From Lumbricus terrestris (lineage: Eukaryota; Annelida; Clitellata; Crassiclitellata; Lumbricidae): 64,000 nucleotides of DNA. This document shows, piece by piece, positions 12,040 to 24,199 of this stretch. The translations under genes and the position numbers were made by a program. Within the stretch, counting starts at the first letter, position 1; each line of letters starts with the position of its first letter. The stretch spans positions 10,433,872 through 10,497,871 of the forward strand of contig OX457047.1 of the NCBI GenBank assembly GCA_949752735.1, given 5' to 3'. The notes below the pieces were generated by a model. That model did no database searches. It saw only the letters and a program-made list of their open reading frames with translations, and was not told the origin of the DNA.

Positions 12040-12779
12040 TCGTTTAATAACAAAACCAAGTGACACACCGCACATGGGTACATAAAGAGATATAGAAATT
12101 AATATAAAAAAGTATTGAAAATGTCATCTTTAGTAACGGTCAGTCAGTAAGTTAGGCATAGTATTATGAAGATCAAGGGGATGATTTCTCTTCAAGTCTA
12201 TATAAAATACGTAGGATGAAATTGCGGTCGTCCTTTACAGGCAGCGAGAAGTCGTGTGGTCGTTGACGAAGATTGTAGCAGAGTCGAGTCCGTGGGGGAA
12301 AATGCTCTGCAGGACATGACTGTGGCATCTTCTGACTGAACGAAAGAGGTCAATGTCGGCCTTGGCTGCCCTTACCACAACACTGGCAGCGTCCTCAGGT
12401 AGGTGTCCCAGTCGCTGTGTACGACGCAACTGGAACACGTTGAACATACCTTACTCCGCCTGTGCATAATCGCAAGCGTCTAAGAGATTAAATGTTTAAT
12501 ACAGTGATATTAGACATTAGACCCTATTACATCAAGCTGTGATGCACGGTGTTATGCATTAGCAGCTTAAAGCGCTGGTGTCTCGTTTTACCCATGCAAC
12601 AACTATTGAATTCCTCCCATGCAAATCACCGTTAACTGACTTGACCTCGAGTGACCTCGAGTGAACTCATTTGACCTGTGAAGAGCCAGGATTGTCAAGC
12701 TGCAGAGTCGATGTCATCAGTTACAGCGGTTAGTCGGCCAAGGATGTGTAAACTGGAAGGGCGATGCTTGAAGCAACGA
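12040..12779. other. HCN intron, unassigned
   Basis: A 70-codon minus ORF at 12235-12447 is non-repetitive but not recognized and lacks splice context. A GTGACCTCGA / GTGAACTCA doublet lies near 12650. Confidence 0.5.
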
Positions 12780-12895
12780 GGGTGGCAGAGCGAGACAGAG
12801 AGCAAGACAGAGAGCGAGAGAGACAGAGAGACAGAGACACACAGTGACAGAGACAGAGACAGACAGAGACAGACAGACAGAGAGAGACGGAGAAC
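12780..12895. repeat. GAGACA-rich tract
   Basis: AGACAGAGAGACAGAGACAC-type purine-rich repeat. Confidence 0.9.
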
Positions 12896-14411
12896 AGCAT
12901 AGGAAGTGACACCAGATGACTATGATCCACAATGACAACCAATGAGACGGAGCAGGAGAGGGATGGAAAGGGAGGAAAGGTGGAGTGATAAATGAGACTC
13001 GAGGGATTATTAAGGAAGCAGAGTTTGGCCATTGACTCGTAAATCCCTTCAGGGGTCGATTAGGTCAACTGTGTTGTTTTAAACGGTCGTCCCATTATTT
13101 ATCGACGAAACAAGAAGCCATGTTGTCGGACAATATGAATGGAAAACAATGGTGGACAGAATAAACACACAATAGAATTATTCCACCGAATCAACGAGGA
13201 ACAATCGATCAATCAAAAGCATCGATCCATCATCCGTTGAGCAAATCCCCGATCGGTCTTTCGATTGGGTCAATCGATCATCAAATGAACCGACTGCAAT
13301 AATTGGATACAACATGCGATTTGATGCAAAGCTTCAGCCAACAACGACGCAAGGCATTTAAAAAAATGGGAGACGAGATGGTTAAGCTGCAATGCATTCA
13401 TTTATTTAGTCTGTCAGTCTGTCAATCTTTCTTTGAGAAAATGAATTCATCGGCTAAACAGTAACAATTATAAACGATAAATTAGATTAGTTATTCATTA
13501 TGTCAGTCACAATACGCAGACGTCAACGAGCAATAATTATAATAATTCTGATGTCCATCAAACTGACTTTTCAGTTGGACAGTCAGTTCACTAATAAAAC
13601 TGTCGTCAAGACTCAAGGCAGTCAGCAAGCGAATTAGGCATCTGAGCCAGTTAAGCAATAAGCACCTAGCCAGTTAAGTAGGCCTATCCAGCCACTTAAG
13701 CAAATAGCCTATTAACATTGCTATAATTATCTGTGAACCCGGGAAGCAGCCTGCGGTCTTTTTTTAGAAAAGGGAAAAGATGTATGGTTAATGCCACTTC
13801 CTGTTGACCTCTGACCTTTGATCTGATGATTGCAAACTTATAATATTATTATAGAAGATGAAGTCACAAGAAACGTAGTCTATGTCAGTGAGATGAAAAA
13901 GTGGCAGCCTTGCAGCAGACGATGCGGAACAGACTGACAAAAAAACAAGTCTTTGCGTGCAAAACACTCAGACAACCGGACAGTGAAGTCTCAAAGATAT
14001 CAAAAACTTCTGCTTCAAAATACACAAACTATTTCAACACGGAAACTCAAAGTTCAGAGACTAGGCTACCTGTCAAGACACCCAACAAGACTGTAAAGGT
14101 CGACATTCCAACCAAATCTCTAGCAAACATAATGCATGGCCTAACGGCCCTAACCAGCATTTTATCTATAGATATACAGTAACAGTTTCTCCGTCAAAAC
14201 GACTCATCGGTGCACGATCCAATCAGCAGAACACCTGATACGTCTGTCGCCTACACAGCAAAGATATACATGCATACATTGTATAGACTATAGAAGCATA
14301 ATATAAATGGATCGCATAAATCTATAGTCACCGAATAACAGTCACTTCAGTATGTGACTGAATGATTACGATGCAGATATGGATGGTCGTCCTTGCTCCG
14401 GATGAAATAGT
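12896..14411. other. HCN intron, unassigned
   Basis: A 93-codon plus ORF (13901-14182) without ATG and without known similarity; otherwise AT-rich, with AGCCAGTTAAG repeated loosely near 13645-13700. Confidence 0.5.
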
Positions 14412-14413
14412 CA

Positions 14414-14452
<39 letters not shown>

Positions 14453-14830
14453 AACACACAAACACAAATACATGCATGCATGCATACATGCGTATGCACT
14501 TTATATGTATGAATGTAAATCACACCATGACATACATGCATACATACAGATGCATGCATGCCTACATACATACATACACATAGAAACATACATACATACA
14601 TACATGTACATAGATACATACATACATACATACATACATACATACATACATACATACATACATACATACATACATACATACACACATGCATAACCACACG
14701 CAATGTCATGCATGCATTCATACATGTACGTGCATACATACAATATTTACATACAAACATAGATCCAGACGAACAGATGCATACAAACAGACAAATTTAC
14801 ATACATACATACAAACATAGATAGGTCTAC
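14412..14830. repeat. GACA then CATA arrays
   Basis: Nine GACA units at 14415-14450 are followed by a long CATA array with CATG variants, mainly 14560-14685. Confidence 0.95.
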
Positions 14831-15644
14831 ATAGGCCTACAAACAAACATACGCATATGCTTGTTTTATACACTTTGCATGCATAGGGAATACTGAACAG
14901 GATTGTCGGTTTGCGTGTAAAAAATCTTAATCAGATTTGTATCGACCACCGAGATTTCATAGATAAACTCTACAATAATTGGAACTTGTCAAAAGAAGTA
15001 CAGTTTCAGAGGAAGGGAACCCCGAGTCACCCAAGGCTAAGTCGGTAGGCTCTGACATTCAGACGTTGGATAACTTCACTTGACTATGGAGGTCAACACA
15101 AACATTGAGGAGTATTCCATTGTCATTTAGTAGTATACAGACTACTGTTTCTAATCCACCCACGTGACCTAGACTGGTTCTCTGCTATACATATAGCCTG
15201 TAGTCTGATTCCTCAGAAGTGATCGTTACAAACTAACTTAGCCCAAACCGCCTCTGCGGAGTCTGTTGGTCCTTATGGCTATGCGAGAAATTCCTGGCCC
15301 ATAAGCTATCATTTAGGCTTCATGAGAAAATAAATAAAATCTTTCAAATGATAAAAGCGAGGATACGAACTACGTTATATTCATTGTAATATTATTATAT
15401 ACAGTTCTGATGATTTTATTCAGTTGATAATTTTAAGTCTGAACTGATTGCAGTTGGTGTGAGTAATAATAATTATTTTTAAAGGAAAAAATCCTAAACT
15501 TTGTATACGAAACTACCCATTCCGTGGTCTGGACATTTCCTTTATATTCCATCCGATGCTTTCTCGTTGCTGGCGCCACATCAATCAAATTGCGATAAGA
15601 CTCCGGAAGCGGAATGTCAGTGGCGCAGGAAGTGAATCAACTTC
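14831..15644. other. No feature recognized
   Basis: Unique-looking intronic sequence. Confidence 0.5.
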
Positions 15645-15695
15645 CGTCGCAGCCATGACATGTCAGCCATGACATGTCAGCCATGACACTGGATG
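15645..15695. repeat. 16-bp tandem repeat
   Basis: CAGCCATGACATGT occurs three times in tandem, the last copy altered. Confidence 0.8.
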
Positions 15696-15884
15696 TTACA
15701 GCCAATAGCGGAAGGCAGGTAACCGGCCAGAGGTTGTGAAAGAATTATAGCATTCGTACATAGACCATCAACGAGCATGAAACTTAGGATCACGGGTGGG
15801 ATACTGAATGATCTTGGAAAGATTTCTTAGGGTATCATCGACAGTTGACCGGAGGTGATCCATCATCGTCACAAGGTAAAAAGA

Positions 15885-16310
15885 CAAGATTGATGTTGGA
15901 AGAGGAGTTGAGGAAGGAAGGTAAGGGTGAGGAAGAGGAACAAGAGCAGGAAGATAATTATTGGAAAGAAGAGGCAATAGAATAAATATAGGGACGAAAG
16001 AATGCGAGGATAAGGAACAGCTGCTGTAGAATGAGTGGGTGGAGGAGGGAGGAGGAGCAGGAGGACGATGGGAGGAGATGCTGGAAAAGGAAGAAAAGTA
16101 GGAAGTAGGAAGAGGAAAAGCAATATGAGAAGGAGGAGGGGAAAGATGAGGGAGAGAGGAAGAAGAGACTGAGGAAGTAGAGAGGCATGAGGAAAAGAAC
16201 AATGGTGCAAAGAGGAGGATAATGGAATGAGGAGAACGTGGTGGAGGATGATTAGGAGGATGAGGAGAAGGAGAATAATAAGTGGATGTGAACGAGGAAG
16301 ATAAGAAATA
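15885..16310. repeat. Purine-rich tract
   Basis: About 420 bp of GGAAGAGGAGGA-type sequence, strongly purine on the plus strand. The antisense ORFs are compositional. Confidence 0.85.
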
Positions 16311-16321
16311 TATCTAGATGA

Positions 16322-16565
16322 ATTCCATCTCTTCCTTCCCTCACCCTCTCCTTCCATTCCTTCCTTCATTCCTTCCTTCCCTCCTTCCCTTCCCGTGCAG
16401 CTGGTTACCGATTCCAGTGATAAATCATGTCCAGCAGAGTCCGACCTAGTGCCGTTGTCCTCCATCTTATCCAACGGTATCAGCTCTAATTTCATGTAGA
16501 TGCTGTCAGTGGCACACATCCATCCATCCATCCATCCACCCAGCCAGCCACCCAGCCATCCATCC
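16322..16565. repeat. CCTT and CATC tracts
   Basis: CCTTCCTTCATTCCTTCC at 16333-16390 and CATCCATCCATCCATC at 16518-16565; non-repetitive sequence between. Confidence 0.85.
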
Positions 16566-16749
16566 GCTTTACGTAGTGCTCCAAAAATACACCGACGGAC
16601 GCTCTGAAAACGATCAGCTCGATTGTACGCAGTGGGCCAATAAAATCCTACGTTGACCAGCGACGACGGTTGTCACGGCAGCTGCAAACGTTCTTCCTTG
16701 TTTCATTTTACCGTCACTGTGTGATAACAAAGACCATTTGCGCCGCCCT

Positions 16750-16805
16750 CCTTCTTTATCCAGGCTTAGGACTGGCACTGGCAGAGTACAAGCTGTGGTG
16801 TAGTT
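16750..16805 (+). repeat. Dispersed repeat, TTTATCCAGGCTTGGGACTG family, copy 1
   Basis: TTTATCCAGGCTTAGGACTG plus GCACTGGCAGAGTA matches segments at 23240-23285 and 47495-47545. Short, non-coding; class unknown. Confidence 0.65.
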
Positions 16806-16992
16806 GCAAACGTTCCACTGATGTGAGGCGTTTGTTGTCCAAACCGAGTTTTTATATAACCTATTGTCGCCATTGCGCTTTGTAAAACCTATGAAATGAC
16901 TTAAAAGCGCATTTGCTTTTATGCCAGAGAAAGCCATGTATGCTGCTCTGCCGTGAGCTAACCAAAAGGCGCTATACCAAGTATCTTGATGC

Positions 16993-17216
16993 GTACATAC
17001 ATGCATACATGCATACATACATGCATACATACATATATACATACATTCAGGCATACTGCATAATTGCAAACATGCATACATACATACATGCATACACGCA
17101 TACATGCATACATACATAAATACATACATACATACTCACATACATACATACATACATACAATACATACATACATACATACATGCATACATACATACATGC
17201 ATACATGCATACATAC
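16993..17216. repeat. CATA array
   Basis: CATACATA with CATG and CACG variants. Confidence 0.95.
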
Positions 17217-17280
17217 TACGTAGATACATTGTGGTTAGAGTATTATATATGAATATTATATAATGAAGTTTCAAGCGTAT

Positions 17281-18025
17281 ACGGTTATGGTGGAGTCAGT
17301 ATGGTTGGCTCATTGTTATGTATCATTGTTTAGTGTTTTCATTGTTATGGAAATTTGTTGTTATGGCTGATTCATTGTGATCTATGATATATTGTTACTG
17401 TTGGTTTATTGTCAGTGTTGATTCATTGTAATATTGGATTCTTTTTAATATTTGATTCATTATTATAATTGATTTTTATATAACCTATGGTCTACCCATT
17501 GTTATGATTTATTCATTGTCACAATTGATTCATTTCATGATTCATTCATTTGAAACTATTGTTGATTCATTGTTATGTTATATTTATTGTTGTGATTGAT
17601 TCATTTAAAAACTATTGTTGATTCATTGTTATGTTATATTTATTGTTGTGATTGATTCATTTAAAACTATTGTTGATTCATTGTTATGTTATATTTATTG
17701 TTGTGATTGATTCATTTAAAGCTATTGTTGATTCATTGTTACATTATATTCATTGTTATGATTGATTCATTTAAAATCATTGTTTATTCATTGTTATGTT
17801 ATATTCAGTGGCACGATCGATTCATTTGAAACTATTGTTGATTCATTGTTATGATTGATTCATTTAAAACCATTGTTGATTCATTGTTATGTTATATTCA
17901 TTGTTATGATTGATTCATTTAAAACCATTGTTGATTCATTGTTATGTTATATTCATTGTTATGATTGATTCATTTAAAATCATTGTTGATTCATTGTTAC
18001 ATTATATTCATTGTTATGATTGATT
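17281..18025. repeat. About 55-bp minisatellite
   Basis: AT-rich units built from ATTGTTGATTCATTGTTATG and TTATATTCATTGTTATGATT plus GATTCATTTAAAA repeat about nine times at 17520-18025. A more degenerate lead-in starts at 17281. Confidence 0.85.
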
Positions 18026-18304
18026 CACTGCAAAAGGTGAGATGTTGTCGCACGTGTGTTTCAAACGTTATCATCCACTAGAGCTGAAAGGATTTCTCAG
18101 CCAATTAACCCGTCGACGACACCTGAGTCTCGTCCATCATATTATAACGACGCCAGCCATGCACTGACTCTGGCGACCATGGTATAGCCACCGTGCCATA
18201 CACTTATTACACACACGCCACTTGATCCACTCCAGTGGACGATGCAAGGAGACTGGCTTTACGACAATCAACGTCTCTCATTAACGGATCGGAGAGAAAG
18301 ATAG

Positions 18305-18425
18305 GCACGCACAAACACACACTCACACTCATTCGCTACACATAAATACACAAACAAGCACACATCCAACCACACACTCAGGCATACACGCAAACGCAAA
18401 AATCCACACACCCACACACACAATG
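18305..18425. repeat. CA-rich tract
   Basis: CACACACT/CACACACAC interrupted by unique words. Confidence 0.75.
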
Positions 18426-18667
18426 ACACGTGTAATTTGATGTGAGCTATATAATTTTGTGACATTTGTAAATGCATACTATTCCTATGTGTTCATGTAA
18501 AGGTCATAAGTGGATGACAATAGCATCGTTGCGAGACAAAAGGCACACAAAATGGATCACTAATAGAATATTTCATGTATGTCCATTGTCAAGCATATAA
18601 ACAGATGTATTACAAGCTGTATGATATTTTGTATGTAGGCCGACATATCATGCATGTAGGCTATAGC

Positions 18668-18768
18668 CTACGTTATATTATGGTTATAACATCGGTGCTA
18701 TAGGTACTGGTCAAAGACTAAGAACTACTATCTAACCAGTGCCTATAACACTGGCATTATAACGTATT
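18668..18768. repeat. Imperfect 30-bp inverted repeat
   Basis: GTTATAACATCGGTGCTATA plus GGTACTGGT pairs with a downstream arm, ACCAGTGCCTATAACACTGG plus CATTATAACG, around a 23-bp loop. It may be a tiny MITE. Confidence 0.7.
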
Positions 18769-19984
18769 ATTTAATATTGTCTGAATACAGTGAATAGTAT
18801 TAAATGGTCCATAGCTACTTACGTCAATACACAGATTTGTTGATCTGTTACGTCATAGATCTACATGTATTTTGTTCCATATTATTATAAGCAACGCGTT
18901 TTCTGTCGTCTGTTCACGTGAAAACGTAAACAATGGTTAGAAACGAAAAAATATGTGGCGATTGCATTTGCGCTTTGATGATGATGATTAGGTTGAAAAA
19001 TGTAAAATGATTTTGATTGAAATCGTTCGCTTCTTTAATTTTCTCACTCGTCCTATTTAATGATCAACACAGCTTAAAAGATTATAGCCTATACTGAACA
19101 GCAGTCTTATTGGTAATGGTAATTACAAATATAATATATATCCACTTCAAGAAAGTGCATCATAGATGGAAAGGTAGTACATTGAGCAGAGTTAATGTCA
19201 ACGAGAATAATAATTAGTAAAACGCGCAGGTGGGCACGGGTAGGCCTATTCTTGTTGATATATGCAGAAACGAGGGACCTGCAGAGGTCTGGTTGAAAGA
19301 AGCGGTCGGAGACCTGTGCTGAAACTATCACAATTAAGCAGCTCTCCTGTTCATGATAGAGCAGATGCAACCAACGAAGCATGACTATGGAGAAGGATCT
19401 TGAATTTGATTCTTCCCAAATTGCAATCAGTAGTGTGTGCATCCCTCGATCCTCGTGGGCGCATTTAGGAGGTTTAGCCTACATATTCAAAGCCACCCCA
19501 AATAAGTTATTACCGAATGTAGCAAACTAATTCTTTCCATTTAAAAAAATCCACGAAACGAATTCTCACGAAATATTTTCAGACCTCGTCCCGATATCTC
19601 TCATAATAATTATTATCCCTGAGACTTGAGATAATTTGTGTGTCTTGACAATTATTAGTGTAGGCCATTGCGCATGCAGCTAAGATCGAACTTGATTATA
19701 CATAATTATAGCCTAATTGATAGAATACACAAAGCTAAAAACGGATAATTATGAAAGTGTACAAACATAAAATATATAGAAATAGTGTCTACACATGTTT
19801 GTTATGTTTTATGTATTATTTTTATTGCGCTATCCTGCTGTGGAGATAAAGTTTCTGAATGTAGAATAGTACACGTTAAACCAGGAAAAACTATTATTGA
19901 CACAAATTACTCTCCAACCAGAAAATGTAGACACTGCATTCAACGGTCAAGACAGGAAACAATAAAATATTTCCAATTATGCAT
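18769..19984. other. No feature recognized
   Basis: AT-rich intronic sequence; the 111-codon minus ORF at 19107-19442 has no recognizable motif. Confidence 0.5.
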
Positions 19985-19992
19985 ACAGCACA

Positions 19993-20348
19993 CAGGGGCG
20001 GATCAAGGGGGAGGGCAATCCGGCCATGGCCCCTCCCCATTTAAAAATTGCATGGGACGTGGCCCCCCCCATTTGGTTTCAACAAACCATTAAATAAATG
20101 TAGTGGGAGAGAAAAACAGGACGTCAGGCCCCCCTATTACAAAATCGTACGGGACGTGGCCCCTCATCGATTTAGCGGCGGATGAAATGGTAAATGGTAT
20201 CTTTTCTTCGGAAAATATTGGTCGATGACTCTATAATCTACACCGTCTACACAGTTTTCGGCGGCACAACGAAATGTTTCCCTTGTCCCACCAACAAGAC
20301 CCTAAATTTTGGCCCACCCCCCTTCGAAAATTTCTGTATCCGCCCTTG
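19993..20348. mobile_element. hAT-type MITE, 356 bp, TIR CAGGGGCGGATC
   Basis: Ends CAGGGGCGGATC and, inverted, CAAGGGCGGATAC are flanked by the exact 8-bp duplication ACAGCACA (19985-19992, 20349-20356). It shares CATTTAAAAATTGCATGGGA and other blocks with the elements at 35315 and 6425. No coding capacity. Confidence 0.93.
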
Positions 20349-20356
20349 ACAGCACA

Positions 20357-21703
20357 AACATTAAATTGCTTCCAGGCACAAGATTAAAATAGCTAAAACA
20401 TCATTATACGGTAAATGATCCATCTAAAAACAACCAAAACGAGCTTCTTTACAGCAAATCATTTGACCATGCAGGTAACATAATAGTTGACCATAATATC
20501 TAGTTGTGCAGAAATGTTTTTCGTTCAGTTTTGCGTCTTTTCACATTTACTGTCATGAAATAAAACTCTCATCATCTTAGACCAAACAGTCGTTACCTGA
20601 GCTTAACCTACAGATGCTTGCTTGCAAGTGTAATTGCATCGAATCAGGCACAAATAACGTTAAGTAGATCTAATAGGCCTAGTCGCTGGAAGATTGCGGA
20701 GAAAATTGCGGCGCTATGGCAACGAAGTGTTCCAACGCAATTTATTGCTAGGCTTCAATTCATTAGAAGCGATAATGTTATTTTTTTTGTTTTTGTCGCA
20801 CGACGAACGACAATTTTTATTTGCTTATTGCATGCCTGCTTTCCGAACGACTCTTTACTATTTCAACAATTATTATAATACTTTCACCACGTCACGAATG
20901 TGGGTCGGCCTATTTATAGAGCTTGTATTTTCGTTTTAGGTTACTGCACACAATGTTTCTGATCGCCTGTCAGCTATTTTAAGCAACTGAATGATCAATG
21001 ACTCTTCAGTTCAAATAGTCCACGATCTGTTTCTTTACCGAGAATTACCATCCTTAAAACCATCGTTACAAGGATAACCAATTATCTTTAGTTCAGAGTT
21101 GTTCTGAACACGTGTCTACTGCTATAAACAGAATTAAGATCGATTGTTTTAAGGTCATGATGCACGCATCAGAGGCATCTCACTTTCATATCATTTCCTA
21201 TCTGATGATGAGTTCTGTATCATAATTATGAAAATGATAGTTTGTACAATATTACTTTAGCTTATTAGTGACAACGGCAGTGCGTTTAAGTCAAAGTTCA
21301 TTGACGTATTTGCTATGGAAGGTTGGAATCTGATAGGCGGCATATTATTAATTATAGAATTGATCAATCGCCAGGGGTCAGATGAAGGTCCGGATTCGAT
21401 CTCGATACGAAGACCGAGTCTTTCTATCCTTCGCCTTTTTTGTCTTAGTGCCTCTTTCTAACTGTCCCTCTTCTTTTTCTCGTCTTAAACTCTATTTAAG
21501 CCTATGACGTCAAAGAAAATCATCTGATAGATTGACCCTACAAGATGAAAGACGACCCAATAGGATCCACGTCAACTGGATTTGGAATATTTTTGGAGCA
21601 GATATTTATTTATTCAGCTGTTTAGTCTTATATTATTTCACCTACGTAGTTGTTTACTTGTATATTAATTTACTTAAGTATAGTTGTTTACTTGTACATT
21701 AAT
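20357..21703. other. No feature recognized
   Basis: AT-rich intronic sequence. Near 21640-21715 GTTTACTTGTATATTAATTT occurs twice in slightly different form. Confidence 0.5.
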
Positions 21704-21910
21704 TTACTTGCGTAGTTCATCATCATCATCATCAGCAGCAACTGTGGGCTCAGCGCCCGTATAGGTGTCCGATGCCTTCTTCACCAGGTTCTTCCATTTT
21801 CTCCTATCCAGCGCCGCTCTGCTCAGATCCTGAAGCGAGGCTTTGCCCCAATCGGATATGTCGTCGAGCCATTCCCTGTGCGGCCTTCCTCTTTTATTTG
21901 TCCCGTCCAT
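21704..21910 (-). pseudogene. Non-LTR retrotransposon C-terminal fragment
   Basis: The minus-strand frame reads RGRPHREWLDDISDWGKAS and ALDRRKWKNLVKKAS. This is the conserved tail of many animal LINE reverse-transcriptase proteins (GRPxxxWLDDI, DRxxWxxLV). It ends in a short GAT-repeat tail (21717-21733), as expected for the 3' end of such a LINE. 5'-truncated. Confidence 0.8.
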
Positions 21911-22179
21911 TATTGAAATTCAAATTATTTATACATAGGCCTATAGCTATTTATTCAAATTCCCCAAAACGGGTTTGTCAGATGTGTGGCGATACGCTGA
22001 AACACGTTTGAAACCCAATGCCAGTTATGGCAGCGGGCACCTACGGGCACTGGTCCCTTGGTTCTTGATGATGATGTTGATTTATTCATAGTTATTTACG
22101 TATCCAGTTTCTTATTTATATAATTATTTACATACCTTAGCTACTAGAAGACACCTATAATTATCTACGCACCGGTAGG

Positions 22180-22270
22180 CCTATATAGTTATTTATTTAT
22201 TTATTTATTTATTCTGCAATTAATTAATATAGTTACTTATTCAGTCATTTGTATATATTTATTTATTTTG
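22180..22270. repeat. TTTA-rich tract
   Basis: TTATTTATTTATTTATT in an AT-rich stretch 150-230 bp beyond the donor of the HCN S3 exon. Confidence 0.8.
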
Positions 22271-22410
22271 CTGCACTTATTATGTTGTTAAACACACAAC
22301 ATGTGCAGAGGTATACGACCTATTTGCAAGGTGGTGAGCGTTGCAGCCACCCGGTCACCGTGCCACCGTCGTGTGTCACTTTCGATAGATGTCTGTGTTA
22401 TAATACTAAC

Positions 22411-22578
22411 CGGCGTGGATGAGTTGCGTCATGTTGGCGTCAGGTGAGAAGAGAAGAATGATGTAGTCGAGTGGAATTGAGCTGATGAGATCGAGGAAGA
22501 ACCACGTCTTCAGGTAATGCTTCGCTATCTGACGCGGCTCCAAGATGATCTCGTCGGCAAAATTGTCGGCAATTATAC
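22411..22578 (-). CDS. HCN: HCN channel exon: S2-S3 linker, S3 and S3-S4 loop
   Basis: This 168-nt exon follows the S1-S2 exon after a 4.2-kb intron. It encodes the cytoplasmic S2-S3 linker (ADNFADEIILEPRQIAKHYL), S3 (FFLDLISSIPLDYIILLF) and the outer S3-S4 loop ending NMTQLIHAG. The SSIPLDYI block is typical of HCN and related CNBD channels. The acceptor is TTCTTTTAG; the donor is GCCG|GTTAGT. The exon begins with the last two bases of the split Gly codon and ends with one base that joins GG of the next exon, so the phase is 1 at both ends and the 16.3-kb intron to the S4 exon is in frame. An N-x-T sequon lies in the outer loop, so glycosylation there is possible but unproven. Confidence 0.95.
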
Positions 22579-22744
22579 CTAAAAGAAGATGTAGAAAAAT
22601 CGGAATCATGTATTCAAGTAATTCAAAACACTTAATACGGCATTTTTCAGCATCTCACATAAGCGCTATCTCTGTGCTAGATAGAAATTTTTTTTTAAAA
22701 ATGGCACACAATTAAATAAACCTTCCCAATAAAGTTCATAGAAG

Positions 22745-22994
22745 CAGTGACGTAGCCAGGAATTTATTATTGGGGATGAGGGTGGGGGTTTTATGGCCTG
22801 GCCGGATGCCCTTCCAGACACCAACCCAACAGTATTACAGTAAATAAAAACGGAATACAGTAACAAAGGGAATAAAGTAAGAAAAAATTGTTACTACAAG
22901 TAATTTTTTTCTTATAGATAAATAACATTCAAAAACTTTTTCCTAAGCCAATATGGGGGTTTAACTTCCGAAACCCTCCTTGGCTACGCCACTG
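22745..22994. mobile_element. hAT-type MITE, 250 bp, TIR CAGTGACGTAGCCAGG
   Basis: Ends CAGTGACGTAGCCAGG and, inverted, CAGTGGCGTAGCCAAG are flanked by the exact 8-bp duplication CATAGAAG (22737-22744, 22995-23002). It lies in the intron just upstream of the HCN S3 exon. Confidence 0.93.
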
Positions 22995-23239
22995 CATAGA
23001 AGAATTTAAAAAGCGCTAATGCGGTTTAGCTAGCGCTGATTTTTCAAGGAGTTTGCCTCATTAAGAAGGAGTCACAGCATCGCATGACAAAACGACACGC
23101 ATGTAAGCTTATGCATATGGATCTTCATATAGCGCTCTACAGCAACCTCAGAAATGCGACAGGTATGCGAGAAGTCGTTGAAGTTATGGTTATAGTTTAA
23201 TGACGATGTGTGGAAAAAAAGATTTCTTTGCGTCGCCCT

Positions 23240-23285
23240 TCCCTTCATCCAGACTTCGGACTGGCACTTCCAGAGTATAGAAATA
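23240..23285 (+). repeat. Dispersed repeat, TTTATCCAGGCTTGGGACTG family, copy 2
   Basis: TTCATCCAGACTTCGGACTG plus GCACTTCCAGAGTA, the most diverged of the three copies. It lies 260 bp before the LINE fragment at 23500. Confidence 0.55.
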
Positions 23286-23499
23286 TTTGCGGAGGAGCAT
23301 CGCACTGCAACTTCTGCAACTTTCGATTCATGGCATCTTCAACGAATGGAAAAGTGATTTACTCGTCCGGAAGCCTGCATGGACGCGAGTTAAAACAACG
23401 TTGAGACCGTCGTGCAAAGCAGCTGTTAACTTGTGCATTGCATGGTTTCTTAAAATGCGATATCTGCTGACCGAATGCGGAGACGACGTTTGATTGTGA

Positions 23500-23830
23500 A
23501 AGCTGGACTATCAAGAAAAGTGAATAAGAAGAAGGAATACAAACATTCGAGATCAAATGCCTAAGACAGGTTCTAAGAGTGTCATGGATGGAGAAAAGAA
23601 CAAACGAATGTGTGCTCGAGACGGTAGTAGGGAAAGAAGTCTGTTCAATACGATAAAAAAGAAGGGAACTTTCTCATAATTTTTCGGACATTTGATGAGA
23701 AGAAAATGGAGACTGCATAGAAACAGAGATCTTGTATAGTGCACGGTGCCAGGAGCAAGATCACAGGGGAGATCGAGGATGGGAAAGATCGCCAACATCA
23801 GAACCTGGATGGAAATGTCATCATAGATAA
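23500..23830 (+). pseudogene. Non-LTR reverse transcriptase C-terminal fragment
   Basis: Across several frameshifts the plus strand encodes ESWTIKKSE, FEIKCLRQVLRVSWMEKR, TNECVLE and MRRKWRLH. These match in order the SETWxL, FExxCLRxxLRISW and TNExVL blocks downstream of the polymerase core in LINE proteins. Opposite in strand to the fragment at 21704-21910; heavily decayed. Confidence 0.75.
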
Positions 23831-24199
23831 ATATGCTGACATAAATAGAGGACAGGAAAAGATAAAGAAAACCTGTCAATGAAGCGACCAAGTCAGACCA
23901 ACCCTCGGACCGGGGAAGGTGGAAGACAGAACGGAGAAACCTATCTATTGGCGATTGCGTTTCCAGCATCGTTGGATGTCTCCAGCTGTTATCCGCCGGA
24001 TTCGCTTTCCGATTTCCACTTGAGTGATTTCCACTTGACTGATCCCTATTTGTTTGCTGTTGACCTATCGCTTTCACCGGCGTTCCATGTTTATTGCATT
24101 ATGATCCAGTGGACGCAGACCATCGGGATTAAAACGCAGTAATCGAACTCCATGAATGCCGACTGCGATTAATTTCCAACAGAGGACATCAGAAAAGGC

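Noticed and set aside
14347..14760. Cys/Val/Met-rich or Ile/His/Thr-rich ORFs at CATA arrays (also 16600-17270, 28728-29160, 30914-31317)
   Set aside because: Tetranucleotide repeats open in all frames; no gene structure.
16390..16540. Minus-strand frame with SIYMKLELIPLDKMEDNG and a following donor-like GTAACC
   Set aside because: Codon use looks plausible, but there is no homologue I know, and it lies inside an HCN intron between S3 and S4, where no exon belongs.
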